DNA of 39,674 nt from Syntrophobacterales bacterium Delta_02. Its GTDB lineage: Bacteria > Desulfobacterota > Syntrophorhabdia > Syntrophorhabdales > Syntrophorhabdaceae. A program made the translations under genes and the position numbers. This document shows positions 15,719-24,042 of this stretch, one piece after another. The notes under the pieces were generated by a model, which was not told the DNA's origin, searched no databases, and saw only the letters and a program-made list of their open reading frames with translations. The DNA lies in NCBI GenBank assembly GCA_001603955.1, contig LVAA01000059.1, forward strand, positions 1 through 39,674, read 5' to 3'. Each line of letters begins with the position of its first letter. Within the stretch, counting starts at the first letter, position 1.

Positions 15719-16939
15719 TCAGGCGGCGGCGATCCGTTTGATCGCCTGCACCGCCGCATCAACGTCCTCGAAGGTGTTAAAATACCCCATGCTGAGACGA
15801 ACGGTACCATCCGGGAATGTACCGATGGTCCTGTGCGCCATCGGAGCGCAGTGCAACCCGACGCGCACCATGATGTTGTACTGGCTGCCCAGACGATCCT
15901 CCGCTTCCCCCGGGGACACATTATCGCCGAACCATTCGAGGTTGATGGCGCCGCAACCCAACGAGCCCTCAGAATCTTCCGGCAAGGTGCTGTCGAACGT
16001 TATGGACACCGTCGCCGTTTGCCTGGCGGGGTCCAGAGGTCCGTAGATCGCAACGTTCTGCAGATCGTAAATACCGTCGAGCAACCTCCGCGTCAACCCC
16101 TCCTCATGAAGGCGGATATTCTCCACGCCTTCACCGAGAATAAAATCCACGGCCGCACCGAGGCCGGCTATTCCCACATTGTTCTGGGTGCCGCTCTCCA
16201 TGGAATCAGGCATGAAATCAGGCTGATGCAGGTCTTCCGACATGCTGCCCGTTCCTCCCCGGACCAGGGGTTTCAGGTCGATCCCCTCTCTCACACAGAA
16301 ACCTCCCGTGCCCTGCGGTCCCAAAAGTCCCTTGTGGCCGGTAAAGGTCAGGATGTCCACACCAAGGGCCTTCATGTCAATGGGATAGCAACCCGCAGTC
16401 TGAGCGGCATCAAGAAGGAGGGGGATGTCGCCTGTCACGGCCTTCACCGCCGCCACATCCTGCAGGGTACCGCAAACGTTCGACGCGTGGTTCAGAACGA
16501 CCAGCCGGGTATCCCTGCGCAATAGTCTCGCAAGTGCGTCCATGTCGAGAAGACCCTTGCGGTCGCAGGGCACGATGTCCAGCGAAATATGCCCCGCTTC
16601 CTGCAGGTACACCAGGGGACGCATCACGGAATTGTGCTCCATCGAAGTTGTCACCACATGGTCCCCGGCGTTCAGATAACCCAGAAATACAGTGTTGAGC
16701 GCCCCGGTAATGTTCAGTGTGAAACAAACCCTGGACGGGTCATCGGCATTGAAAAGACGGGCCAGGCTGTTCCTCGCGCCATCCACAATCTTGCCCGCCT
16801 CACGAGCCAGTGGGTGTCCGGAACGTCCGGGGTTCGCACCCACATGCTCCATGAAGTGGACCATGGCCTGCATCACCTGCGGCGGCTTCGGAAAGGAAGT
16901 AGCGGCGTTATCCATGTAAATGAGCCTCTTCTTCTCCAT
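15719..16939 (-). CDS. Cysteine desulfurase family protein (class V aminotransferase)
   Basis: A 406-residue PLP enzyme of the NifS/SufS type: YMDNAATSFPKP at the N-terminus, LLLDAAQTAG, the PLP Lys203 in TFTGHKGLLGPQG and a candidate persulfide Cys364 in RVGLHCAPMAH. The sequence style matches the cysteine desulfurase-like family often found beside molybdenum hydroxylase genes (the Enterococcus EF2568 type, known from selenium-dependent hydroxylase clusters). It lies directly downstream of the molybdenum hydroxylase at 17027-20931, so it may supply the terminal sulfur (or selenium) ligand of that enzyme's cofactor. This role is inferred from position. No SelD, YqeB or YqeC homologue is in the window. 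Confidence 0.85.
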   Translation of the reverse strand: MEKKRLIYMDNAATSFPKPPQVMQAMVHFMEHVGANPGRSGHPLAREAGKIVDGARNSLARLFNADDPSRVCFTLNITGALNTVFLGYLNAGDHVVTTSMEHNSVMRPLVYLQEAGHISLDIVPCDRKGLLDMDALARLLRRDTRLVVLNHASNVCGTLQDVAAVKAVTGDIPLLLDAAQTAGCYPIDMKALGVDILTFTGHKGLLGPQGTGGFCVREGIDLKPLVRGGTGSMSEDLHQPDFMPDSMESGTQNNVGIAGLGAAVDFILGEGVENIRLHEEGLTRRLLDGIYDLQNVAIYGPLDPARQTATVSITFDSTLPEDSEGSLGCGAINLEWFGDNVSPGEAEDRLGSQYNIMVRVGLHCAPMAHRTIGTFPDGTVRLSMGYFNTFEDVDAAVQAIKRIAAA

Positions 16940-17026
16940 TCACGCATCCCTGCTGCCGAAAGACCTCTCTTTCCGGGTACAGGCGGTATCGCCTGTCAAT
17001 CTCCGGCCTCGGACCGAAACACCCTT

Positions 17027-19414
17027 TCACTCACCCCGCGCCCTGAGAGCGGCCAACACCTTCTCGGGTGTGATGGGCAGGTCCCTGATCCAAACACCCA
17101 CCGCATCGTAAACGGCATTGGCAATGGCCGGGGCGGTCGGGACCAGACCCGGCTCGCCGATGCCTTTTGCTCCATAAGGTCCGGCGGGATCGGGATCTTC
17201 AATGATGACCGCCTCCACGGGAATCTTGTCGTTTGCCGTCAGGATCTTGTAGTCCCGGAAATTCGCGTTCATCACTTTCCCGTCAACAACCTGCACTCTC
17301 TCGGTAAGACCGAAACCAACCCCTATGTACGCAGCACCGTATATCTGCCCCTTGACCAGGGTGGGATTGATGGCGCGGCCCACATCATGCGCCGAGACCA
17401 GTTTCAGGATCTTGACCTCGCCGGTCTGTTTGTCCACTTCCACTTCGACACCGGCTGTCCCGAAGGCGTAGGTACATGAATAGTTGCCCTTCATCTCGGC
17501 ATTCAGCATCTCTGTTGGCGGATCCCAGAACACCTCCGCCACGACCGCCTTGCTCTCGCCTACCCCCACGTGAAGCCCGGCCGTCAGGATCTTGCTGACC
17601 TCGGTCTTGAAATAGGGATGATCCGGGGCCTCTTTGGGGTATATCATGCGGTTCTTCAGTTCAAGCTTGTCGGGGCTGTCGATCATCGTGTAATCGAGTT
17701 CAGGTTCCACGAAGTCGGGGTTCTTCTTTTTCTGCTGCTTTATGCTCCTCTTGACCAGTTTGGGAATGTACTGGACCGCCAGTTCGAGGATCTGGCGCTT
17801 CACCATCTCACCGGCCCTGACGGCGGCATTGCCTGCGACAAAGGTATGCCTGCTGGCGTGGGTGCCGGCGTCCCACAGCCCGAGGGCAGTGTCTCCGAAG
17901 ACTATATTGACGTCCTCGGGCTTAAAACCCGTGGCCTCGGCAATGATCTGCGCGATAACGGTGGGCGATCCCTGGCCCTGGTCGGTACTGCCGGAGAGCA
18001 CGTCCACCTCGCCTTCCTCATTCACCTTGATCCGTATGCCCGTTCCGTCCGAGAGATAGACCCGAGCTCCTCCGGCCACGTGGATAAGTGACGCCATGCC
18101 GACTCCCCGGCCGTTCCTCTTGCCCCGCTTCTCGTCCCATTTGATCTTTTCCTTCACCGTGGTGATACACTGCTCCAGGGGACAGGTTGTGATCTTGAGG
18201 CCCATTGGCGTGATTTCTCCGGGGTGATTGCGGTTGATCAGCCGGAACTCGGCCGCATCGATGCCGGCCTTCTCCGCCAGGTGGTCCATGGAGGTCTCCA
18301 CCGCAAACGCCGCCTGCGGGTTCCCGTAGCCCCTCATGGCCTGCGAGTAAATGTTGTTCGTGTAGACACAGGTCGCCTGAAAGGAGACATTAGGCACCCG
18401 GTACATCGACGATATGGGCAGCATCATGACAGACGGCGTGGTCGCTCCCCAAGAGGTGTAGGCGCCGTTATCGAGGATAGCTTCGACCTTGCGGAAGGTG
18501 AGCTTCCCCTCCTTGTCACACCCCTGTTCGATCGTGAACCGGGAGGCCTGCCTGGGAGGCAGTGCCGTGAACTCTTCTTCCCTGGTGAATCTGATCTTTA
18601 CCGGTTTGCGCGTCCTCAATGCGAGCTGAATGCAGATGAACTCATAGATATCCGTATCGAGCTTCGTGCCGAAGCTTCCGCCGACAACGGGGTTGAAGAT
18701 CCTTATTTTCTTTCCCTTGAGACCGATGCTCCTGAGATAGTTGGCGATTCGCTGCTTGGCCCCGAAGATGACGTTGGTCTGGGCACAGTAGGTCAGATTG
18801 TTGTTACTGTCAAACTCGGCAACACACCCGCTCGTCCCCATGCAGCACTGGTTGATCCACGGGGTCGTCACGTCGTGTTTCACGACGTAGGCCGACTCCT
18901 CGCGGGCCTTATCGACGTCCCCGGCAGAGAACTTCCACGGCAGGGGAAGTATGTTGCTCCTCAACGGACGGCCCCTTGCATCGGTCTCATGGATGAGCGG
19001 CGCGTCCGGCTTCATGGCCTCCATGGGATCGAATATCGCCGGTAACGGTTCGTATTCCACCTCTATGAGCCCGAGAGCCTCCTCGGCGATCTCGGGTGTG
19101 ACAGCCGCCACCGCCGCGACCTCATCCCTGAACTGCCGCACGACATCACGCTTCAGGACCGTCTGGTCGCCGAGAAAACCCACCCTCACGTCGGGGATGT
19201 CATATCCGGTGATCACGGCACGCACCCCGGGCAGTTTCTTCGCCTTCTCCGTGTTAATGGATCTGATCCGCGCGTGAGCGTACTGGCTGTAAAGTATCTT
19301 CCCGTGCAACATACCGGGCCGCTTATACTCATCTATATATACCGCGTGACCGGTAACCTTGTCTATTTCGGCGGTTCTCGGAACATTTTTTCCAACATAC
19401 AACAAGTTCTCCAT
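17027..19414 (-). CDS. Molybdenum subunit of xanthine-oxidase-family hydroxylase
   Basis: A 795-residue molybdopterin-binding subunit. Canonical active-site elements are present: the GGSFGTK loop, the QAMRGYGNPQ loop, STDQGQGS and the C-terminal GIGEPG motif with catalytic Glu754. It should therefore be a working hydroxylase that inserts water-derived oxygen next to a ring nitrogen or at an aldehyde carbon. By comparison with the anaerobic indoleacetate gene cluster, the proposed reaction is C2 hydroxylation of indoleacetate or its CoA ester to the 2-oxo form. An extra Lys-rich stretch near 565-580 (KRSIKQQKKKNP) lies between conserved blocks. Gene order in transcription is FAD subunit, [2Fe-2S] subunit, this gene, then the cysteine desulfurase. 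Confidence 0.92.
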   Translation of the reverse strand: MENLLYVGKNVPRTAEIDKVTGHAVYIDEYKRPGMLHGKILYSQYAHARIRSINTEKAKKLPGVRAVITGYDIPDVRVGFLGDQTVLKRDVVRQFRDEVAAVAAVTPEIAEEALGLIEVEYEPLPAIFDPMEAMKPDAPLIHETDARGRPLRSNILPLPWKFSAGDVDKAREESAYVVKHDVTTPWINQCCMGTSGCVAEFDSNNNLTYCAQTNVIFGAKQRIANYLRSIGLKGKKIRIFNPVVGGSFGTKLDTDIYEFICIQLALRTRKPVKIRFTREEEFTALPPRQASRFTIEQGCDKEGKLTFRKVEAILDNGAYTSWGATTPSVMMLPISSMYRVPNVSFQATCVYTNNIYSQAMRGYGNPQAAFAVETSMDHLAEKAGIDAAEFRLINRNHPGEITPMGLKITTCPLEQCITTVKEKIKWDEKRGKRNGRGVGMASLIHVAGGARVYLSDGTGIRIKVNEEGEVDVLSGSTDQGQGSPTVIAQIIAEATGFKPEDVNIVFGDTALGLWDAGTHASRHTFVAGNAAVRAGEMVKRQILELAVQYIPKLVKRSIKQQKKKNPDFVEPELDYTMIDSPDKLELKNRMIYPKEAPDHPYFKTEVSKILTAGLHVGVGESKAVVAEVFWDPPTEMLNAEMKGNYSCTYAFGTAGVEVEVDKQTGEVKILKLVSAHDVGRAINPTLVKGQIYGAAYIGVGFGLTERVQVVDGKVMNANFRDYKILTANDKIPVEAVIIEDPDPAGPYGAKGIGEPGLVPTAPAIANAVYDAVGVWIRDLPITPEKVLAALRARGE

Positions 19415-19475
19415 TGCCTCCTCCTCGAGCTGAGCACACCTCAGCGGTATCGTTGAAGTTTTTGGACCGATCCAC

Positions 19476-19952
19476 CTATTTCTTCATTCTCTCTGCCGCC
19501 TGCTGTATCGATTCAATGATCTGGACATATCCCGTGCAGCGGCAGATATTCCCCGCTATGCTCGTCCGGATCTCGTCTTCCGTCGGATCGTTCTTCTTGT
19601 CGAGGAGAGCCTTGGCGGACATGATCATGCCACTCGTGCAGTAGCCGCACTGCACACCATTGTTCTCTATGAATGCCTGTTGAATGGGGTGAAGCGTGCC
19701 GTCCGGCGAGGCCACGCCTTCAATGGTGACAACCGACTTTCCCTCGACTTCCATCACGGGATACAGGCACGAGTTCACGGCCTCGCCGTCAACGATCACC
19801 GTGCACGCACCGCATTCACCGACCCCGCATCCTTCCTTCGTGCCCGTCAGTTCGAGAACCTCCCGCAACAGGTGCAGAAGCGTCCACTTCGGGTCGACCT
19901 CGATGCTGACCTCTTCGTTGTTCAGGGTAAACATCACCTCTTTCTTCATCAT
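19476..19952 (-). CDS. [2Fe-2S] subunit of molybdenum hydroxylase
   Basis: A 158-residue small subunit. Cys42, 47, 50 and 62 (GCGVGECGAC) form the ferredoxin-type cluster and Cys102, 105, 137 and 139 (QCGYC, CRC) the second one. Two consecutive ATGs, 19952 and 19949, follow a G-rich ribosome-binding site (GAGGGGGG); the frame is open to 20033 but that part overlaps the FAD subunit and is not family-like. The gene starts 10 bases after the FAD subunit ends. It is closely similar in layout to the small subunit at 8972-9442, as expected for paralogous enzymes. Confidence 0.95.
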   Translation of the reverse strand: MMKKEVMFTLNNEEVSIEVDPKWTLLHLLREVLELTGTKEGCGVGECGACTVIVDGEAVNSCLYPVMEVEGKSVVTIEGVASPDGTLHPIQQAFIENNGVQCGYCTSGMIMSAKALLDKKNDPTEDEIRTSIAGNICRCTGYVQIIESIQQAAERMKK

Positions 19953-19962
19953 GAACCCCCCC

Positions 19963-20931
19963 TCACCAAAGCCTGTTCGGAAATACCATGCTGCTCGCCC
20001 CCACCGCGCGCTCAATGGACTTGAGAAGCGCACGTTTCGTCAGCACCCGTACCATGTCCCGCCTGTACCAAGCCTCCCCGCGAATGCTGTCACGCGGCTG
20101 CGATTCCGACGCGGCTATCTCACCAAGCTCTTCCAGGGTCTTTTCCGAGAGCGTCCTGCCCTTCAGGCTCTCTTCAGCCTTCCTGGCGCGCATCGGTCGC
20201 GGCGCCACAACGCTCATGGCAATCCGGACATCTTCGAAGGCAACCCCCTCTGCCTCGAGACGTTTGATGGTCTCCGACACGTCTCCGGCAAAGGCATCTC
20301 TGCAGGCGTCCTCTTTCCCTCCAACCTTTACCGTTGCCCTTGCCGCTATTCCGAGAACGGGAAGGTCCATCGCCATACGCCTCGCATGCTTTATGTAGGC
20401 CGAACCCGTACCCGCACCAAAGGCAGGCATGACAAAAGCGGTCACAAGCTCACCCTTTTCCAGGACTACCCTGTTCGGCCCGAGGAAAAAATCGTCAATA
20501 GAGACCTGGCGCTCCCCTGACTTTCCGGTAATAACAACGGCGGCATCAAAAATGAGAAGCGGGCACGCCGTGTCCGCCGACGGGGCCGCGTTGCAGATAT
20601 TCCCCCCGATGGTCGCGACGTTGCGTATCTGCCGGGAACCTACCACGCCGGCCCCTTCCGCGAGGGCGCTATAGTGTTCCCTGATGAACTCGTTGTTGGC
20701 GATCTGTGTGTGTGTCACTCCGGCACCTATCCTGACGCCGTTCTGCACGTCGATACCGGACAGGCCGCTGACGTTTCTCAGCGATACCAGGTTTGCCGGA
20801 GAAAGCTTCCCTTGCCTGACGAGAACCATCACGTCGGTGCCTCCTGCGATGTACTTCGCGTTTTCAAGACCATCCATGATGTCGATGGCCTCTTTGACCG
20901 TATGCGGCTTATGGTAATCATAGGCTTTCAC
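19963..20931 (-). CDS. FAD subunit of molybdenum hydroxylase
   Basis: A 322-residue FAD-binding subunit of the xanthine oxidase/CO dehydrogenase medium-chain family. FAD motifs are YIAGGTDVMVLV (27-38) and ATIGGNICNAAPSAD (106-120). The [4Fe-4S] insertion of the second enzyme is absent: after the second motif the sequence goes straight to the TACPLL strand. This makes it a conventional FAD subunit that passes electrons from the hydroxylation to an acceptor. It opens the three-gene hydroxylase set, 41 bases after the CoA ligase gene. Confidence 0.93.
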   Translation of the reverse strand: MKAYDYHKPHTVKEAIDIMDGLENAKYIAGGTDVMVLVRQGKLSPANLVSLRNVSGLSGIDVQNGVRIGAGVTHTQIANNEFIREHYSALAEGAGVVGSRQIRNVATIGGNICNAAPSADTACPLLIFDAAVVITGKSGERQVSIDDFFLGPNRVVLEKGELVTAFVMPAFGAGTGSAYIKHARRMAMDLPVLGIAARATVKVGGKEDACRDAFAGDVSETIKRLEAEGVAFEDVRIAMSVVAPRPMRARKAEESLKGRTLSEKTLEELGEIAASESQPRDSIRGEAWYRRDMVRVLTKRALLKSIERAVGASSMVFPNRLW

Positions 20932-20972
20932 ATGAACCCCCTTAACAATCCTTTCTGTCTTGCAAAACCCGT

Positions 20973-22280
20973 CTATGAATCCCTTTCGTCGAAGACCCTT
21001 TTCGTCTTACGCTCCGATCTCGGAAGGGAACCGTAGTCCTCCATCTCCACGTCACAGCTCACGAGTACCTGCTTCTTGACCTCCTTTTCTATCGCCTTAC
21101 CGATGCGCTTGTCGGCGTCGTGGGATTTCTCGACCCCCTGTGCCCGTTCGACCTTGATCGTCATGTGGTCCTTACCGCCCCTGTCCTTCCTGTACAAGCG
21201 GATCTGGTATTCGCTGCCCACCTCCTTCATGTTGGAGAGTATCTGGTCTATGTGGCTGGGATAGATGTTCACCGCCCTGAAGATGAACATGTCGTCACTG
21301 CGTCCCAGTATCCTGTCATGGCGGGGCATGAGGCTCCCGCAGGGACATGTGCCCGGCATTATCCTCGTCAGGTCCCTGGTGCGGTACCGGATGAGAGGCG
21401 CCGCCTCCTTGCGAAGAGTGGTCACCACCATCTCGCCCACCTCGCCCTCAGGCACCGGTTCGAGCGTTTCGGGGTTCAGGATCTCCAGTATGTAGTAATC
21501 GGCCCAGTAGTGGATACCCGTATGGTAGCGGCAATCGAGACCTGTTCCGGGACCGTAGAGCTCCGTCATCCCCGGGATATCGAAGAGCTGGTCGTAAGCG
21601 ACCCCGGAAAGCTCGGATATCCTCTGGCGCATGGCGTCGCTTGCCCTCTCGGAACCGAAGATCATCTTCCTTAAGGGGATCTTTCCCCGAAGGCCCCGCT
21701 GCTCGATGAGCTCCGCCATGAGAAGGCCCATGGAGGCGGTACAGGTCATGGCCGTCGTCCCGAAATCCTCCAGGAACTGGCACTGCATGTCAGTGTTCCC
21801 GGGGCCTATGGGGATGGACATCGCCCCGAACCGTTCACATCCGTTCTGGAAACCCCACCCCGCCGTCCAGACACCATATCCCACGGCTATCTGGATCCTG
21901 TCCTCGGGTGTGCAGTCCGCGTATGAATAACACCGGGCGAACATATTGGCCCAGTCGTCGATGTCCTTCGCCGTGTAGCAGAGCACCTTGCGCTTGCCCG
22001 TCGTTCCGCTCGACGCATGGATGCGGACCACATCTTCAAAGGGAACGCTCCTCAAGGGAAAAGGGTATCCCTCCTGGAGGTCCTTGCTCGTCGTGAAGGG
22101 AAGTTTGTGTATGTCCCCCAGAGACTTTATGTCCCCCGGTCTCACCCCTACCTCGTCAAGCTTTCTTCGGTAATGCATGGAACCGTTGTATGCGTGTTCG
22201 ACGGTCCATTTCAGTCCGTCAAGCTGGAGAACTTTCAGTTCCTTTTCCGATCTCACCTTTGAATCAAATGGCCGCTCCAT
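20973..22280 (-). CDS. Phenylacetate-CoA ligase-family aryl-CoA ligase
   Basis: A 435-residue AMP-forming ligase of the PaaK type. The ATP-binding signature SSGTTGKRK is at 90-98, followed by GMTELYGPG, the YRTRDLT hinge region and the GRSDDMFIFRAVNIYP segment of the C-terminal domain. Length is normal. The start is ATG 22280 behind AGGAGG; an upstream in-frame ATG at 22304 has no such site. The family activates arylacetates to CoA thioesters in the cytoplasm. The indoleacetate-CoA ligase IaaB of Aromatoleum belongs to the same kind of gene cluster, and the adjacent molybdenum hydroxylase and HyuAB make indoleacetate or a ring-opened derivative a likely substrate. Phenylacetate itself remains possible. 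Confidence 0.88.
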   Translation of the reverse strand: MERPFDSKVRSEKELKVLQLDGLKWTVEHAYNGSMHYRRKLDEVGVRPGDIKSLGDIHKLPFTTSKDLQEGYPFPLRSVPFEDVVRIHASSGTTGKRKVLCYTAKDIDDWANMFARCYSYADCTPEDRIQIAVGYGVWTAGWGFQNGCERFGAMSIPIGPGNTDMQCQFLEDFGTTAMTCTASMGLLMAELIEQRGLRGKIPLRKMIFGSERASDAMRQRISELSGVAYDQLFDIPGMTELYGPGTGLDCRYHTGIHYWADYYILEILNPETLEPVPEGEVGEMVVTTLRKEAAPLIRYRTRDLTRIMPGTCPCGSLMPRHDRILGRSDDMFIFRAVNIYPSHIDQILSNMKEVGSEYQIRLYRKDRGGKDHMTIKVERAQGVEKSHDADKRIGKAIEKEVKKQVLVSCDVEMEDYGSLPRSERKTKRVFDERDS

Positions 22281-22332
22281 ATTCACTGTCCTCCTCTTGC
22301 CCATGACATGCCGTCCCGCGGCATGCCGTTTT

Positions 22333-24042
22333 TCATTGTCTCAGTTTCCTTGTCTCTTCCTCATCGATCTCGAGTGTCTTCGGATCGATAGCCACTTTGT
22401 AGTCGGATCTCGCGCTTTCAGGGCTCACATATCCCTCGCGGACATCGGTGAGCACCATCTCCGGATCCCGCTCGCCGGCGCTGCCGTAACCGCCGCCGCC
22501 CGGGGCATCTATGGTCACCACGTCGCCGGGCTTGAGCTGGGTCAGCCCGTAGGAGTTCCCCGGCACACCGTTCACCAGGAACTGGGCCTTCGCCCCGGGT
22601 CTGCCCCCGAAAAGACCCTCCGCCGGATAGATGTAGCGGCCCGCCTGTATGCCAAGGTTAACGGGGGGGATGGGGGCATATTCATCATCGGGCACCCTGA
22701 ATATCTCCCGTTTTCCGAGGCCTCCTTTCATCTTGCCCGCGCCGCCCGAGTCGGAAACGATCTCCCGCTTTTCCACGATCAACGGGGTATCACTCTCGAA
22801 GATCTCCACGGGGGTGTTTGCGCCGTTGGCCGGGAATATATAAACGTAGTTACCGTCGTTCCGCGCCCCTGCGCCCATGCCGCCGCCCCTGATGATGACA
22901 CTGTGCCACGGTTTGGCATCCTTTCGTTTTCCATAGAAGACATTCATGGCCGCCGGTGTGCCGCCTGAGGCGGCTATCACCTTGCCGGGCAGCACGTCCG
23001 ACAGCGCCCGGTAGATGACCTCCGTCAGGAAGTGGCCCACCCCCATGCGTGCCGCCACTGCCGCGGGAAACCTGCAGTTGATGACGGTGCCCTCGGGCGC
23101 CGTGAGCCTGATGGGCCTTGCGCACCCGTCGTTGTTGGGAATGTCCGGCGCGAACATGCTCTTTATCGCCATGAAAACATAAGCGTAGGTGAAGTTGTAG
23201 ACCACGTTCCCGCCCCAGTTGACCTGTCCCGAAGAACCTTCGAGGTCGACGATGATATCGCTTCCCTTGATCTCCACCTTCGCCTCGATGATGATGTCGT
23301 CGTTCCCTTTCATCTGCTCGATGACGCCCCTCGTCCGGTACACCCCGTCGGGGATCTTCTCGATCTCTTCCCTCATGCTCTTCTCGGTAAGCCCGATGAT
23401 CTGATCGGCAAGGTCGTCGAGGTTGTCAAGATCGCTCTCCTTCAGCATCTGGCAGATCTTTTCCCCACAGACGTGGTTCGCGGCTATCTGCGAACGGACA
23501 TCGCCGATGACCTCATCGGGGGTCCTCACGTTCCATCGGATGAGATCGAGAACGGACTCGTTGAGCACACCTTTGTCATAGAGTTTCACCAGGGGAATGA
23601 AGATCCCCTCCTCGAAGACATCATGGTTGTCGGACGCAACCCTTCCGCCGACGTCCGAATGATGGAAGACGCAGGCGGTAAACGCGACCAGCTTGTCCTT
23701 GTAGAATATGGGGCTCATGACGCAAACGTCATTGAGATGCCCGGCGAGTGCCCAGGGATCGTTGGTGATGAAGGCGTCCCCCGGGTTATAGTAGCCGACG
23801 GGATACTTGTTGACAAGGTTCTTTATCCCCAGGGCCATCGCGCCTGACTGCCCCGGCGTCGCAAAGGTGCCCTGCGCGAGTTCCCTGCCGAAACGGTCGG
23901 TGAACATGCAGGTATAGTCGTGCGCATCCCTGAGGAGGCTCGAAAAAGCGGTGCGGGCAACGCTGCCGTCCGCTTCATCGACGATGGAGATAAGCCGTCT
24001 CCACAGGATCTCGAGTGTTATCGGATCAAACGTGCGGGCCAT
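22333..24042 (-). CDS. hyuB: HyuB: hydantoinase B/oxoprolinase-family subunit
   Basis: A 569-residue HyuB-family subunit, complete from FDPITLEILWRRL at the N-terminus through PGDAFITNDPW, the GGGMGAGARNDG region and the glycine-rich GGGGYGSAGERDPEMV end. It pairs with HyuA to hydrolyse or carboxylate a substrate using ATP (5-oxoprolinase, N-methylhydantoinase, acetone and acetophenone carboxylases are relatives). In the indoleacetate cluster a hydantoinase-like pair is proposed to open the lactam ring of 2-oxo-indoleacetate, and I adopt this as the most likely role. The start is ATG 24042, five bases after AAGGAGG and overlapping the HyuA stop by one base; GTG and TTG codons just upstream belong to the ribosome-binding region. 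Confidence 0.9.
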   Translation of the reverse strand: MARTFDPITLEILWRRLISIVDEADGSVARTAFSSLLRDAHDYTCMFTDRFGRELAQGTFATPGQSGAMALGIKNLVNKYPVGYYNPGDAFITNDPWALAGHLNDVCVMSPIFYKDKLVAFTACVFHHSDVGGRVASDNHDVFEEGIFIPLVKLYDKGVLNESVLDLIRWNVRTPDEVIGDVRSQIAANHVCGEKICQMLKESDLDNLDDLADQIIGLTEKSMREEIEKIPDGVYRTRGVIEQMKGNDDIIIEAKVEIKGSDIIVDLEGSSGQVNWGGNVVYNFTYAYVFMAIKSMFAPDIPNNDGCARPIRLTAPEGTVINCRFPAAVAARMGVGHFLTEVIYRALSDVLPGKVIAASGGTPAAMNVFYGKRKDAKPWHSVIIRGGGMGAGARNDGNYVYIFPANGANTPVEIFESDTPLIVEKREIVSDSGGAGKMKGGLGKREIFRVPDDEYAPIPPVNLGIQAGRYIYPAEGLFGGRPGAKAQFLVNGVPGNSYGLTQLKPGDVVTIDAPGGGGYGSAGERDPEMVLTDVREGYVSPESARSDYKVAIDPKTLEIDEEETRKLRQ

